From assembly GCA_037042915.1 (NCBI GenBank), contig CM073194.1, positions 310,001-374,000 of the forward strand: DNA of 64,000 bases. Reading direction: 5' to 3'. A model generated the notes under the pieces. It was not told the DNA's origin. It worked only from the letters and a program-made list of their open reading frames with translations, and did not search any database. Numbering within the stretch: position 1 is the stretch's first letter; each line of letters opens with the position of its first letter. Both the position numbers and the translations under genes were made by a program. Shown here piece after piece: positions 12,047 through 24,797 of this stretch. Origin of the DNA: Auricularia sp. M13. Lineage: Eukaryota; Basidiomycota; Agaricomycetes; Auriculariales; Auriculariaceae.

Positions 12047-14110
12047 TCACTCTTCATAGGTTTCGCTTGCGGCTAGTATGAGTGCTCTTATACTCTCTGA
12101 CCGCGGCTGGATAGAGCATTTGAACGGTGCTGGACAACTTCAGAAGATTCAACTCGAGTGCAGAGCGGTGAAACTTGGATCACGTACCTAACGAGGCCTG
12201 TGAGAATTTTGCCGCTCGGCGGGACTATGACACCATTCTCCATGTGCGATCCGAAATCAAAGCACTTCAAAGCCATGGCAATCGTGAGATATACCGATGC
12301 GTCGGCAAAGTAACGGCCAGGACAGATTCTTCATCCTAGTGTGAGTAAACGGATCAGTGGGGGAATGAAACGCACCGTCGCCCAAATCCGAAAGTTCCAG
12401 CCACGCGAGGATCTTGCAGCTTTGTATTTATTTCACCGCCGTTCATCCACCGGTTGGGATTATATCGGTGTGCGTCCGGGTAGATGCTCTCGTCGCGCAT
12501 CATCGCCCTGGAACAACGATGAGTTTCGTGCAATGTAGAGAAAGCTACGCGCCTGCGACTCACCACACGTTGGGAACGACAGTGGCTCCTTTGCGAATAA
12601 ACATGCCCTGATATGTATCGTCTTCCTCCGCGGCGTGCGGGACGCCTGCGACAGCAATTCTCAATACCAGATGCGAGAAACGCTACATTAGCCTACCGAG
12701 CGGTGCGACAGGAAACATGCGATAAGTCTCTTTGATGATCGCTTCCACGTATGGCAGCGAGTCTCGGTCATTGAAATCCGGGAGCCGGTCCCCGAGAACG
12801 CGATCGAGCTCTTCTTGCGCCGTCTTCTGGTACTCAGGCCAACATACCATGGCCATGACGAATGCGATGAGAGTCGAGACAGTTGTATCCGCACCAGCTG
12901 TTGTACTTAGCACGGACACGAGCAGCGTAAGGATTGAACCAGAGCGCACCTACATATGCGGTTGCAGCCGCGTCCTTGATCGCTTGCTCTGTTACGCTGG
13001 AGTCATCTTGCATAGCCTCGAGGTTCTCTGCGACCATGCTCGGCGGTGCGACTCCGTGTTTCTACAGCAATGGTGTCAGCACAACGCTGGTGCTCTGAGC
13101 CTGGCATACTATATCGTCCTTAGTGCGAGAAAAGGGGATTTCGATCGCGTCCGTGGGGTACTTGCGCATGACACGCGCCAACTTCGTCCACTTTCCGAAG
13201 AATGGAACCCATTCAGGAACTTTCAGCACTGGAATATAGGGATAATGAGGAACGCGGCCACCTATACGTCACGGGAACTCACAAAAAGGGAGCACGTCAA
13301 CGGGGGTACTACCCGGTAGGATGATTTTTCCGACTTCGTCCATGGCTGTTTCCGCAATGGCAACATAGCGATCGTTTTCATCGGCGACTTTGATACCATA
13401 GACGAGTTTCATAATGTTGACAGCAGCAGACCTGACCGCGCGGGTGAGATCGATGTTACAGGGTAAGAAACCTATACTCGCCTGCGAATGTGCTGGGCGA
13501 AGCTCTCCGGTGCGTGGAGTAGGTTGATCGCTAGCTCAATACAGGTTCTGCGAATCGTACCGTGCATGTGAACGGTCGCGTTCGCATAGAAGTGCTGGTG
13601 CACGATGCGCCGTCTGATCCGCAGTGCCTCAGTATGCCTCATGTTGGCGAGACTCCACTCCCAGCCAGCGCTGACCGCACTGTGAGTTCTTCTGACATCC
13701 AGCAGACCGCGACGCACGCATTTGCCATGTGAAATGGAGGTCGGTCTGAGTAAACGGCGCCGCGCTTTTCGAATAGGTCGGCAGCGATTTTGACGTCGCT
13801 GAGCACGATGATTGTTTGATTCAACGTCTGAAAGCGCATTATCGGTCCTGAGATCGCCATTGAGACAATGATTCTCGTGTTCGAAACTCTGATGTCGAGT
13901 AGGGCGCGTACCATATTTATTTGCCAAACGGTAGAAGGCTAGATGGCGGTCGACAGCCGGCACGTCAAAGATATTGCCTAGGAAGGGGATACCTGGTGGA
14001 CCGGGCAGATGGTGCACACCGAACGTCAGGCGGCCGATCCTGTCCCAGAGCCATTTCCCGCAGATGAGGATTCCGGCAGCGGCGAGCGAGACGAGCAGAG
14101 GACTGGTCAT
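12047..14110 (-). CDS. Cytochrome P450 monooxygenase, paralogue B
   Basis: Eleven exons on the minus strand (12047-12137, 12188-12328, 12376-12507, 12564-12645, 12697-12897, 12950-13061, 13110-13228, 13283-13431, 13482-13670, 13718-13847, 13912-14110) join to 514 residues. Exons 2 to 11 have exactly the lengths of those in paralogue A (130, 189, 149, 119, 112, 201, 82, 132, 141, 91 nt). The anchor helix, LPGPPGIPFLGN hinge, AGADTT I-helix, ETYR K-helix and FGFGRRICPGRYFA haem loop are all present. Intron 3 has a GC donor (gcgagt), at the same place as in A. The gene points opposite to the other copies in the cluster. It looks functional; the substrate is not predictable from sequence alone. 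Confidence 0.9.
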
Positions 14111-15384
14111 GGATGGGTGAGGCAAGATAAGGGTGGGCGCGCGCCGGGAGGTCCCTCTTCAGCAACGAACGCACGAGCGCCCTCCGGATGCAGTCCGGAG
14201 AACACTTGTTGTGGTGCCGCTGGAGCAGCTTCCCGTGAATAGAGTCTATCCGTGTCTGTTTCCCAGTCAGGATGTTTGCCACCCCTGCGAGTGACCAGCA
14301 GTTCCAGATACAATACACGCACCAAACAAACCAGTCGGATATAGTGTAATGCATTGTGCATGGCGCCTAGACGGATGATAAGACCCGCCGGTAGTGCCAC
14401 TGCAGTGCCGGCTGTACGAACCCACGGTCGACTAGCTTCCGTCGAACGAGCCAAAGCAAGTCATCGGTGCCGCAGCAGGTGCGTCTGAAGCAAGAGCGCA
14501 TGCGCCCGCGATTAATGTGACGTCAAGATGCGACCGGACCGTGACAGAGAATAGAGAGGTCGCGAATGAGCCTCCTGACGCAGTCCATGATTGGCCATTA
14601 TGTCCACCAGAGGTCTGTCGAATGCAGAAGTACCCACAATGACGGGAATGACTGTGGATGCCGGTCGATTTACTCGGTTTGGGAAGACCTGGAATAGGTA
14701 GAAGTATCCGGATAAACCATCGCAAAGGGATGAACGAAACGGCGAGGCTTGCGTCGCCTTGTCGGCCATTCTTGCGGACCACCTGCACAGTCAAAACCCA
14801 GAATCAGCTGCATTATAGCAGGAGAGTGACAGAGCAAAACTTACTCAATGGACGGTTTATAACCCGGCTGTAGCCCTCCGTGCAATCGGGCCCCACGCCC
14901 GTCGCCCGCGAAGTCGCTAAACTGTTGTAGTCATTGTTTACATTGTTTACATTCTCTATTCCACCTCCGCTACTAAGAGTTGTTTTGACGTGTGGGGCTT
15001 CTCATTTGGTCAACATGACCGGCCCTAAAGTCACAAACCCGGACGTTCAACTTGAATGAGAAGACGGTGCTCCCTAACCTGGAAATTGCGTATTCATAGC
15101 TTAGAGATCAAGTTTGACTTCTTTGAAGCTGCAATTTCCTTAATTCAAGAGGGGATGGCCAGATTGCTGCTGAACGGCAGTCTGGCGAATGCTTCCGGTA
15201 GCTCTTGGACGGCCGATCCAATGCTCCCTCGTCAAAATGAAGTTCCCAAATGGAGGGGACTCCATTTCTAGAGCTTTAAGAGTACCTTATATAGAGAAGA
15301 AATCGCATTGTAGTGTAACGACACATAGGGAAGAGCAACATTGGACCAACCGGTAAGCACCGCTGTTTAGAAGTAGACGCTATA

Positions 15385-15424
15385 CAGCGACCCCTCCCCG
15401 CTCCGCCGGGAAGAGGGGTCGCTG
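15385..15424. repeat. GC-rich hairpin
   Basis: The arms CAGCGACCCCTC (15385-15396) and GAGGGGTCGCTG (15413-15424) are perfectly complementary over 12 bp around a 16-nt loop. The pairing continues outward with one mismatch. No T-run follows and no function is assigned. Confidence 0.6.
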
Positions 15425-15654
15425 CATAGACCGTCGCTCTCAGGTAGACTAAAACTGTTGCCGAGCAAATGGTCAGGGAATCGACATTTGACAAGGCGCA
15501 CATATCATCAAAGTGCTCTGTATCTGCTCGGTTGCCCGTTTCTGCGGTCAGGCCGCATGCGCACGCGGAGCTCGCAAGGTGGAACGCGAAAGTGGGGAGC
15601 AGGCGAAAGAACTTGAAATTTGAAAGTCCGCTGGTATCCTTGGTTCCGGCCTTC

Positions 15655-15920
15655 CTACCTACCTACCTACCGGCCGTTAATTGATCGTTCCAAGGCATCC
15701 AGCGTGCGCTGACACGTTTATGCCTTTCAAAACCTCTGCGGTCTTGTATATAGCTTGCACACATTGCTGCAGCCTCGCTGCTCAGTCCGTTCAACTGTCG
15801 GCCCCCCTGTCAATACACACGTTTTCGCCGGCAGATCCTACAGACGCTTGCTGCGCCGCTTACTCCCAGAGTGCCGGAGACCTTGGGCGTCTGACTCATC
15901 AGTGGTAGGTAGGTAGGTAG
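15655..15920. repeat. Inverted TACC/GGTA tetranucleotide repeats
   Basis: A run of CTACC units at 15655-15671 is matched by its exact 17-bp reverse complement at 15904-15920. The 232 bp in between show no gene. Two microsatellites or the ends of a small foldback element would both fit. Confidence 0.5.
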
Positions 15921-16246
15921 ATTCGGAGTGCGTTGAATGGCCGTACAGTGCGGAAACGGCCGCCGCAAGCTGTCAAAAACTCGAATGCCATGACGATCTT
16001 TGGGACAGCATTCCGCTTCGATTTTGGACCAGTAAGCCCCGAGTTCCGCCCGATTCGCATCGCGCAAAAGGCACTGCCAAATAATAATATTCCATCAGCG
16101 CTCTCGGGCAGCCATCGCCGTTTCGCCGACATGATTTACACGTTCTGGCGACGAACCCTGCGCTAAATAGCTCTCGGGTTCACCAACACGATCCTCTTTT
16201 CGTAAGCTTCGTTTCTTATAATTATCGCCGCCTTATTCCGCCTGCA

Positions 16247-17939
16247 ATGGCGGAAACGACCTTCAGCGTCACGTACGACGACCACGAGCCGCCTGTCGTC
16301 TACAGTCCAACTGGCGCGTGGTCGCGTGCTGCCGGAAAACACGTTACTTCCTCTCCGGGCGCGTCGTTCTCGTTTGACTTCTATGGTACGTTCGCGTCGT
16401 TTTATATCACGCCCCGTGCCTCACTTTCCACATCGTCAGGCAGCGAAGTCGAATTGCTGGGAACGGCGGACGCCAGCGCAAGCTACACCGCATCGTTGGA
16501 CGACGGGAAACCTATCGCGCAGCACGCGGGAACTAGCGGAGTCCTGTCGACGTGGCGCGATCTCGCCAATGGCAAGCACACAATGAAGATCGAGGTGCAG
16601 TCCGGCCAAGTCGCGTTCGACGAGGCGCGGTTCACCGTGCGCACGGGGCTCTCGGGGTACGTCGTCCATCTACAGTATATTATCCGGTACATCCGATCAT
16701 GCGTCAATGCAGAGCAAATATACAAACCCAGGAGATAGGCTACGCTGAGACCACTCGCTGGACGTACGATACGGGTGCCTGGAAGCCGGGCGTCACCGCG
16801 GGCCAGAGCTCCAATACCTTGCGGACGGTGAACGTTGATTCTCCCGCCACAGTAGTGATTGAGGGAGACGCCGTTTGGCTCATCGGAAGCGTCTTCCCGG
16901 ACCATGGGCAATTCGTCGTCCACGTCGACGATAAGCAATTCGGGCCGTTTGACGCGTCCTCTGACACTTTCATTCGTGCGTTACGCCGTGGTACACCGTA
17001 CAGCGTGATCAGAAGCTTACATGGGACGTTCTCTTTGACGCAGCCGGGTCTACGCTATTCTATACGCCGCTGGAGAGGGGGAAGAACCATACGTTCTGGA
17101 TGGTAAACAAGACGCTCAACAAATTCGTGGACCTGGAGAGCGTTAGGGTATTGACTGTTACTGGTGGGAGCCCGTGCGTGTTTGCTTCCTTGCCCACAAA
17201 ACCTGAACTCACTATCGACTCTCCCAGGGTTGAGCAAGGCAGCAATGCACCGACAAATCCCGCGTCTGGTTCAGAGGGAGTGAGCGCCGGCTCAGGTGGA
17301 AACAGCCTTTCTGGAGCCGGAAGCCAGCATCCAGGTATGACCACTGCTCTCAGTGCCCATTAAGAGTGATCTCAAGTGTGCATCATGAACCAAACAGGTA
17401 CCAGCACAACATCCATTGCGCCGCCGCCATCCGAGACGGCTTCGCGCTCGAAGTCCGCGCCAGTGGGTGTGATAGTCGGAGCGGTCCTCGCAGTCATCCT
17501 TGTCCTAGCGCTCGCCATCATGGGATTCCTCCTCCTGCGTCGTAGACAGAGACGCAATACCGACGTGAAAGCGTACGGTAGAGACTCGCCGATCATCATG
17601 GTGGGAGACGCAGGCTTGGCGCCAGCGCCGTGGATCCACCGCGACCTGCCCAGCGCGTCTGACTCAGACTCTCCGGCTCGCAGCCGACGCACTGGCAAAG
17701 GCGAACTCCTCGTCCCGCCCAGCAAATCTTACTTATCTCTTCCCACGCGATCACCAACGCCCGGCGATCAGCAGCAAAACCAGCCGCCCATTGTCGTCGC
17801 GCAGGTCGATATGGAGCAGATCTTGCAGTACGTTGCCAGCAGGATGGACTCGAGCCAGGCGAGCTCGTCGGGGAGGGGGAGCACTGCCGTGATGCATGAT
17901 CACGATGATGCTGCACCGCCCCGCTATGCCTCAGCTTGA
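16247..17939 (+). CDS. Single-pass membrane protein with extracellular beta-sandwich-like repeats
   Basis: Proposed exons are 16247-16636, 16732-about 16975, 17013-17173, 17228-17334 and 17398-17939. The N-terminal half has two modules beginning with VVYSPTGAWSR- and TTRWTYDTGAW-type strands. A Ser/Gly-rich linker follows, then a transmembrane helix (VGVIVGAVLAVILVLALAI), an Arg-rich stop-transfer RRRQRR and a cytoplasmic tail ending PPRYASA. This organisation is common in Agaricomycete surface proteins of unknown role. No cleavable signal peptide is seen, so topology is inferred from the helix. The join between exons 2 and 3 does not keep phase with any good GT-AG pair; either a one-base error or damage lies at about 16975-17012, or a poor GC donor is used. 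The gene at 57779-58767 has the same type of start. Confidence 0.65.
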
Positions 17940-19064
17940 CGAAGGGATTACATAACGCTCATTTTACTATTATGTCTAATTGTACACGCTCCTTGATTTA
18001 TACTTATGGTTCATGTGATTATTTTGCTTGTACACTCTAATTGGAACGACTATCTTCCAATAGAGGATGCAAAGGAGACTACTTGTACACGTGCAAGGGC
18101 TCGGGAACACCACGCCCAGTTGTGAGGATGCCTCGCGACCTGCGATACTGAACCAACTTGTGAAAGAGAGGATGCAATCAAATGCGGTAGATATGAGAAG
18201 TCGAAGTAGCGGTGGACAGTCAGCTCGCCTGGCAGGTACCATCCTGCTCGGTCCCAGCGTGGAATCACCTCTCTCCGCGGCTTTCTCGAGACTCGCAGCG
18301 TATTGGTCCAAGCTCCCAGGCACTGTGATACGATTACTTGCCAGGATAGAGCCTAGCGCTGCAAGTCTCGTTGAGCCTCGAAAGCTATATCAAAGACACA
18401 TAGAAAGGCGTTCATCGGACCGCGACTCACAGTTACTGTGCTGCTGTGGTATGTTGTTCCAATATTTATATTTTGCCCGGTTTTTCACCTGACGCTCTTC
18501 AGATCGTGTCAATCTGGATGCTGCTTTCAGTATTCAGGCGCCAGCGCCGCGTCACCTGCAACAATTCATTTCTCAAATTGAGCCTGAAGTGTTGTCGCGC
18601 GAAAGGATATTCGTGTCCGATCGTTGACGGGACAACACGCTGCAAACTCCGCTGCGCTCCTCGTCCCCGACGACATGTCTCGCTCGGCCGGCATAAGTCT
18701 CGCCCAACACCCTGCACCTCTCTGCGAGCCGGCCCCGTGCATTCTTCGTTCACCCAACGCATTGCGCGCAGAGCTCGTGTCTCGTCAAGAATCGGTCGCT
18801 CTCCGATTTCCGTGCACCCTCACGCGGGCCGACACCCTCCCGCGCCAATGCTTGGCATGCGCGCCCGGCAGCTCGAGACTTCCAGCTGCGCGCCGGGCGG
18901 GATAGGTAGTGGGGCGCTACGGCTACTAGGACGGATGATACGCTTTGGGCCGTCCCTGGCTCTAACTGAACTCGACCGACCCGGAACCGAGCGCGGTCGC
19001 GACCTTACTTAGGCCTTGGAAGAATGGTCGGCGCGTCTTCTCCCTCGCTCCTTTTCCAGGACCT
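17940..19064. other. Intergenic region, no supported gene
   Basis: Frames on both strands are short and overlapping and give no domain, signal peptide or consistent splice model. Confidence 0.45.
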
Positions 19065-21210
19065 ATGCGCGTCCCGCTCGCTCTCCTTCTTCCGGCGGCG
19101 TTGAACTTGGTCGCGGTGGCGGGGCAGTCGTTGCCCGTTAAGAAGATATATGGCGTCAACATCGGTCCGCTCGTCGTCCGCGTGCTGCTGTCGAGCTCTG
19201 ACGCGTATTCTTCTAGGTAATTGGCTCGTTGCGGAGCCGTGGATGGTGCGCCGCATCCTTCAAAGCCCAGCTGCAGCCAAGGCTCACCATCGTTCAGATG
19301 CGTGACGAGTGGCTCGCTATGGGCGGAGAGGAGTGCACAGACTGCTCGCAGTGCATTGGTTCCGAGTTGTAAGTCTCTATTTTATCCATATGTCCGTGCT
19401 GCTCATTGCCCGCTTGCAGCGCGCTCTCCAAGGCGCTCGGTCAGGATGCCGACGCCGTCTTCCGGCAACACTGGTACGCACTTCGGCGCCGCGTCGCCTG
19501 CGCAGCCTGCTCACGCCGCGCGAAGGGACACATGGTTCAACCAGACCGACGTAAACCGCATCAAGGCCGCAGGGCTTAACACCGTCCGCATACCCGTGCG
19601 TCCCGTGCGGGAAACTCGGCGCGGTGACGACGCTGATGCCATGCCCGTCCTACCATAGCTCGGATACTGGCTCGTGGAGCCGCTGGTCAACCGCACAACG
19701 GAGTTCTTCCCGCGCGGCGGGCTCGCGATGCTCGTACGTTCTTCTTGCTGTCTTCACCGACATTCCCTCCTTTTCGCGCTGACACTAGGAGCAGAAAACG
19801 CGCCTGCGCGCGCTGAAGGCGGCAGGTATCAACGTCATCCTCGACCACCACGCGCTGCCCGGCGGCGCAGCGGTGCTCCAGCAGTTCGCCGGCGCGTGCA
19901 CGGCCAACCCGCAATTCTATGTCCGTATGGCTGCGTCGTCACTATTCGTGGATAAAATCTGACGCGCGGCCCGCTGTCGCAGACGCAAGCAAACTACGAC
20001 CGCGCGCTGGTGTGGGCGGCGGTCATGACGGCGTTCATCCACCTTGACGCGGACTTTGCGAGCGTCTTCGCGCTGCAGGCCGTCAACGAGCCCGTGGCAG
20101 ACTACAAGAAGACGCCCGGTATCGCACAGTGTACGTCTTTCCCATCCAGCCCGCGCGCTGTTCGCGCACTCACGCGCCGCTTTCCGTCGCTCGCGCCCCC
20201 TTGCAGACGAAAAAGACTTCGTGCAGACCGTACGCGCCATCGAGAAGTCGCTCGGCATCAGCGCGCTGCCCTCGGGCGTCAAGGCCAGCCTGACCGTCAG
20301 CAACACGATCCTCGCCATCGCGGACCTGCCGGCGACGAGCGCCGGCGTGCGGCGCGCGCTGAAGACCGCGCAGCCCATGCTCGTCGCGCTGATCTACGCG
20401 CACGGCGCGCGCGTGACGAAGGTGTATACGGCGCGGACGCCGCTTTGGACCAAGTGCGTTTCATTTTGCTCTTTTTTTTTCGTTGGATCATCTGTTTTGT
20501 AAGGGCGAGGCGCTGATGCAGGGTGCAGCTTCATGGACATCACCTGGCAACGAACGGGCGCGCCGAATCCCGCAGACGCCAAGGACGCGTATGGGCCGCA
20601 AGCGTACGACGATCACTTGTACTACAACTTCGGCGTGCGTGCCATCCCATCCATACGCCCCTACAGTACTCCCGGCTTCGCGCTCACCTTCAGTAGGGCG
20701 TAGCGACGGCGCACACGGAGAGCGCGTACATGCTGCACCTCTGCAGTAAGCCTGCGCTTTTCCTCCCCTCCCCCTCTGCCGTAACGCGAGCTCACCACGG
20801 CGTCATCGCAGACCTCAACCGCGTGGCATCCGCAACAGCAGCACGCAACACGCCGCTCTGGTTCGGCGAGTACTCGCTCGCGACGGGCTTCGCGGCGGAG
20901 GCGAGCGACGCGTTCCTCAAGAAGTGGGCCGACGCGCAGAAGATCATGTATAGCGCCAGCGCGGGGTGGATCGTGCGTCGTTTCCTTCTCGTCCCGCTTC
21001 CTTCCCCTCGCCATCTCCTTTTCTCCCGCTCTTTTTCTGGAGCTGGTAGTTACTCACCTTGTGCTGCAGTTCTGGAACTTCAAGATCGGCGCAAACCAGA
21101 CCGAGCAGCGGCAGTGGGATTACTTCGAGGCGCTCCGCAGGGGCTACTTCACGCCGAACCCCGCGAGCGTGTGGGATAAGAACGTGTGCAACGCGTATAG
21201 GGGGAAGTAA
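19065..21210 (+). CDS. Secreted GH5-family glucanase/glucosidase
   Basis: Thirteen exons (19065-19164, 19217-19245, 19298-19368, 19420-19473, 19526-19595, 19659-19733, 19789-19920, 19983-20130, 20207-20453, 20529-20634, 20697-20745, 20812-20972, 21070-21210) join in phase to 460 residues. A signal peptide (MRVPLALLLPAALNLVAVAG) precedes the start of the barrel, YGVNIGNWLVAEPWM. Further glycoside hydrolase 5 landmarks are GLNTVRIP, the acid/base Glu in AVNEP and the nucleophile Glu in WFGEYSLA. The closest relatives by pattern are fungal exo-beta-1,3- or beta-1,6-glucanases, which act on the cell wall; the exact linkage is not certain. The first seven exons are short (29-132 nt). It sits inside the P450 cluster with no obvious link to it. 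Confidence 0.88.
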
Positions 21211-21727
21211 GGCGCCTTCGTAAGTATCCTCCGCGTCTTACCTGGCTTGACTGACAGAGTTCGCTGCGCGCGGCCAGTATGGGGGAGAGTATTTATGACC
21301 GACTCGACTCGTCTGTCCTTTACAGTACGGACAGGAACATCGTACAGTATGTACTACCTACATATTACATAGCTAACCTCGCTCGCTCGTTAATCCAAGC
21401 TTTCTTTACTACTGTTTTCGCGCGTACCAGCACCGCCGTAAAAATGACCATCGACCGTTGAAGGCGCTCCGAGAGCTCCCACACTGTCCGCGGTCCACGA
21501 GCAAGGCATATCGGACCGGCGGGCGCTGCTTTACGTTTGCTGGGATTTGTAATCCTCGCCACCGCGGACGGCCTCGCGCTGGTGTTTCCCTTGGAGGGTT
21601 TATTACTACCGGCGCAGTAGGTTGCCGCGCGGGGATCGCCTGAATTGCACCCCTTGATCAAATTTGGGTATTTATGTAGCTCGTAGCAAAGCAGCTCGCA
21701 CTTTTTTTTACGCAGTCTTGTGGGATC
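21211..21727. other. Intergenic region upstream of the P450 pseudogene
   Basis: No supported gene. A TATTTATG element at about 21667 lies some 60 bp before the start of the decayed P450 copy and is probably its old core promoter. Confidence 0.45.
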
Positions 21728-22467
21728 ATGAGCATTAGTTTTGCTCTTGCGCTCGTCACTGCAGCTGCGACAGCAACTCTCATCGCCGCACGCTGGCTCT
21801 GGACGACCATCTGGCTCCGCGGGGCAGGGTTGCGATACCCGCCTGGCCCGCCCGGTATTCCTTTTCTGGGAAACGTCTTTGATATTCCCTCTGTTGACAG
21901 CCACCTTGCATACCTCGCGCTGGCGAAGAAATACGGTCTGTCGCTCAGCGTGCAAGTCTCATCTGATCTTGTGCTTCCTCTGCGCCCTTTAGGACCAATT
22001 ATGCATCTCAGGATGCTAGATTCGGTAATTCATTATCGTCAGCGACGTCAAGATTTCCAACGAACTCCTTGAAAAGCGCGGGGCTATTTACTCGACCCTC
22101 CATTCTACATGGCTGATGCGTGAGTGAGACTTCAGGAGGTGACTGACAGGTCTGACGGAGCTCACAGCGTCGGCTATGAATGGGACGTCGCAAACATGCG
22201 CCACACTGCGGCTTGGCGTATCCGGTGTCGCCTCATGCACCAGAAGTTCTATGCAAATGCCACCGCGCACATGTACGGGATCATTCGCCAGTCGTGCATC
22301 GGCTTTGCTCGCAACCTGCTCCGCACACCGCATAACTTCCGACCACACATCCGTTGGTGAGTAGACTTGCTCCCTCATGTTCGAGACATTACTTCTCACA
22401 ACTAAATCATCCTTCTAGGTAACCCCTGCTAATATCATGAAGGTGGTGTATGGAATCGACGTCGCAG
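21728..22467 (+). pseudogene. Decayed 5' half of a cytochrome P450, copy E
   Basis: It begins like its intact neighbours, with an anchor helix, PPGPPGIPFLGN and the first intron in the same place. One extra base breaks the frame at about 22030-22037, just before VSDVK. A second break removes several bases of the YSDRPP block at about 22092-22097. The third exon equivalent is well kept. After the next acceptor a stop follows at once and similarity ends at about 22467, so the C-terminal two-thirds with the K-helix and haem loop are absent. The donor of intron 3 is a normal GT here, unlike the three intact genes. The 285 bp up to the next gene show nothing recognisable. Confidence 0.85.
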
Positions 22468-22752
22468 TACGATCGAGCACAATGGCAGCTGATCCAAACG
22501 GGACCGGATGCGGAAGCTGGTGTCCCAAAAGGTCTCCGCATGTCCAGCAGCGCAGATCAGCTTGGTACGCGCGGGCCCTTACGCCTTTCTATCCCGATAA
22601 ATTGAGACATGACTGAATCGCAGTCCCTACAATTCCCTACCGCCCGCACCAACTTCGCGATCGACCCTGGGCTTCTGTCAGATAACAAGACGTTGCTATA
22701 TATTGGTACGTCCTGGATGCCGCTCTTTGCACATCCTTGTCTTGATAAAACT

Positions 22753-24797
22753 ATGTCCAGCAATGCTCTACTCGTTACTGTCGCCGCGACCGGGTTAATC
22801 GTCGCCGCACAATGGCTCTGGACGAAAGCAAGCCACGCCAAGCGCGGTGTCCGCCTTCCTCCTGGTCCTCCGGGTGTTCCTCTCCTTGGCAATCTATTCG
22901 ACGTTCCGGCCGTCGATAGTCATCTCACTTACACGGAATTAGCAAAGCGATATGGTTTGTCTCTCTTTGACGCAACACTGAACCGTTCGTTTACCTTGTT
23001 CTAGGGCCACTTATGAACCTCAGGATCCTGAATCGATCAGTCCTCGTTATCAGTGACATAAAAATCGCCAGCGAATTACTGGATAAGCGTGGTTCAATCT
23101 ACTCGGACCGGCCTCGATACTATATGGCAGATGCGTGCGTGATAATAGTTTCAGCAGACTGGACCCGATCTCATGCAGACTTGAAGGGCCGGGTGGGACT
23201 GGCATGCGGCGAACATCGGTCACAATGACGCCTGGAGGCTTCGCCGTCGCATTGTGCATCAGACGTTCTACGCAAATGCCAGCGTGGAGCTGCGCGGTAT
23301 GGTCCGTCAAACAACCATCGAGTTCCTGTGCAACCTTCTCCGTACGCCAGACAACTTCCGCCATCATGTCCGCCGGCAAGTGCATACTACCACTTCTAAG
23401 ATCCCGTCTCATTCACAATTCCAGGTCTGCCGCTGCCAACATCATGAAGTCTGTCTACGGCATCATCATTGCGGATGAGAACGATCCCTACGTCGACATC
23501 GCAGAGAAAGGAATGGACAAGTTCGGACAGCTGGTGATGCCAGGTAGTACGCCTGTCGACGAGCTCCCTTTCCGTGAGCAGCCAGAGTTCCTGGCCCATT
23601 CGCGATGCTTATGTCCGCAGTTCTCCATATACCTGGATGGGTCCCATACCTCGGCCAGTGGTCCGCAATTGCGAAGGCCTGGCGCAAGTTCCCCGATCAA
23701 CTGCTCGAGGTGCCCTACGCGCGCGCCAAGGATGACATTGTACGTCGATCTCAGCGCTTCATTCACCGCTCCAACTGTTACGTAGAGTCAGGGCATCGCG
23801 CTGCAGAGCATGGTCACCGAGCACCTCGAGGCGGCGTTAGATAACTCGGATGACCCTGAGGTTACCGAGAAGGTCCTCCAGGATGCGTGTGCCGTTTCCT
23901 ATATCGGTATGTGGTCTGTCTCAGTAGCGGCCGGTCACTGACTTCCAAAGCCGGCGCGGACACGACGGTGTCAGCCTTGCTAGCTTTTATCATGGCAATG
24001 GTCTGTTGGCCCGAATACCAAAAGAAGGCGCAGGAAGAGCTGGATCGCGTACTCGGTGACCGCCTTCCCGAATTCTCTGACCAAGACGAGTTGCCATATG
24101 TGGAAGCCATCATCAGGGAGACATACCGCAAGTATCCCGTTACACCACTCGGTGAGAGAGCCTAGCGTACATTGAGTATGCACTATATCTGAGCCCGCCT
24201 AGCTATGCCCCATGCAGTGGAAGAAGATGACATCTACCAGGGTATGTTCGTTCAGAAAGGGAGTACTGTGATACCGAACGTCTGGTATGTTAGTGCCTCT
24301 TGAAACGCGGGTCGGTATGCTCATTTCTCTGCCAGGGCTATGATGCACGATGAGTGTACCTACCCCGACGCCTATAAGTTCAATCCCGATAGGTGGATGA
24401 AGGGAGGAAAACTAAGCGACGAGCTTCAAGATCCTCGCATAACAGGGACATACGGATTTGGACGGCGGTACGGTGACTCCAATCACGATTCTGTCCATGC
24501 ATTGATCTAAAGCGGCAGAATTTGTCCCGGACGTCACTTCGCCGACGATTCAGTCTATCTCACCATTGCGATGGCGTTGAAGTGCTTCGACTTCGGATTG
24601 TACTTTGAGAACGGCGTTCCCGTCCCCCCGAGCCGTGAATTTCACATGGGCATCGTCTGGTAAGTACTTGAATACGATGGCAGCTCTATCGCACTAATGT
24701 GTGCAGTGGTCCCGTACCTTTCAAATGCACCATAAAGCCGCGCTCAGAGGACAGTGAGGGCTTGATCAGTGCGGCGACTATATTGTACAATGAGTAA
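22753..24797 (+). CDS. Cytochrome P450 monooxygenase, paralogue F
   Basis: Eleven exons (22753-22954, 23005-23134, 23187-23375, 23425-23573, 23621-23739, 23786-23906, 23951-24151, 24203-24284, 24336-24467, 24519-24659, 24707-24797) join to 518 residues. All exon lengths from 2 to 11 equal those of paralogues A and B except exon 6, which is 9 nt longer and so keeps phase. The hinge PPGPPGVPLLGN, I-helix AGADTT, K-helix ETYR and haem motif FGRRICPGRHFADD are present. Intron 3 again has a GC donor (gcaagt). A TATATATT element lies about 55 bp upstream. It looks functional; the substrate is unknown. Confidence 0.9.

Larger units (their letters stand above)
14111..16246. other. Intergenic region between P450 B and the membrane-protein gene
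   Basis: Minus frames at 14432-14794 and 14512-14769 overlap in different phases with no recognisable domain or workable splice model. A duplicated ATTGTTTAC motif lies at about 14933-14950. A strong hairpin (15385-15424) and inverted TACC repeats (15655-15920) are listed separately. Confidence 0.45.
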
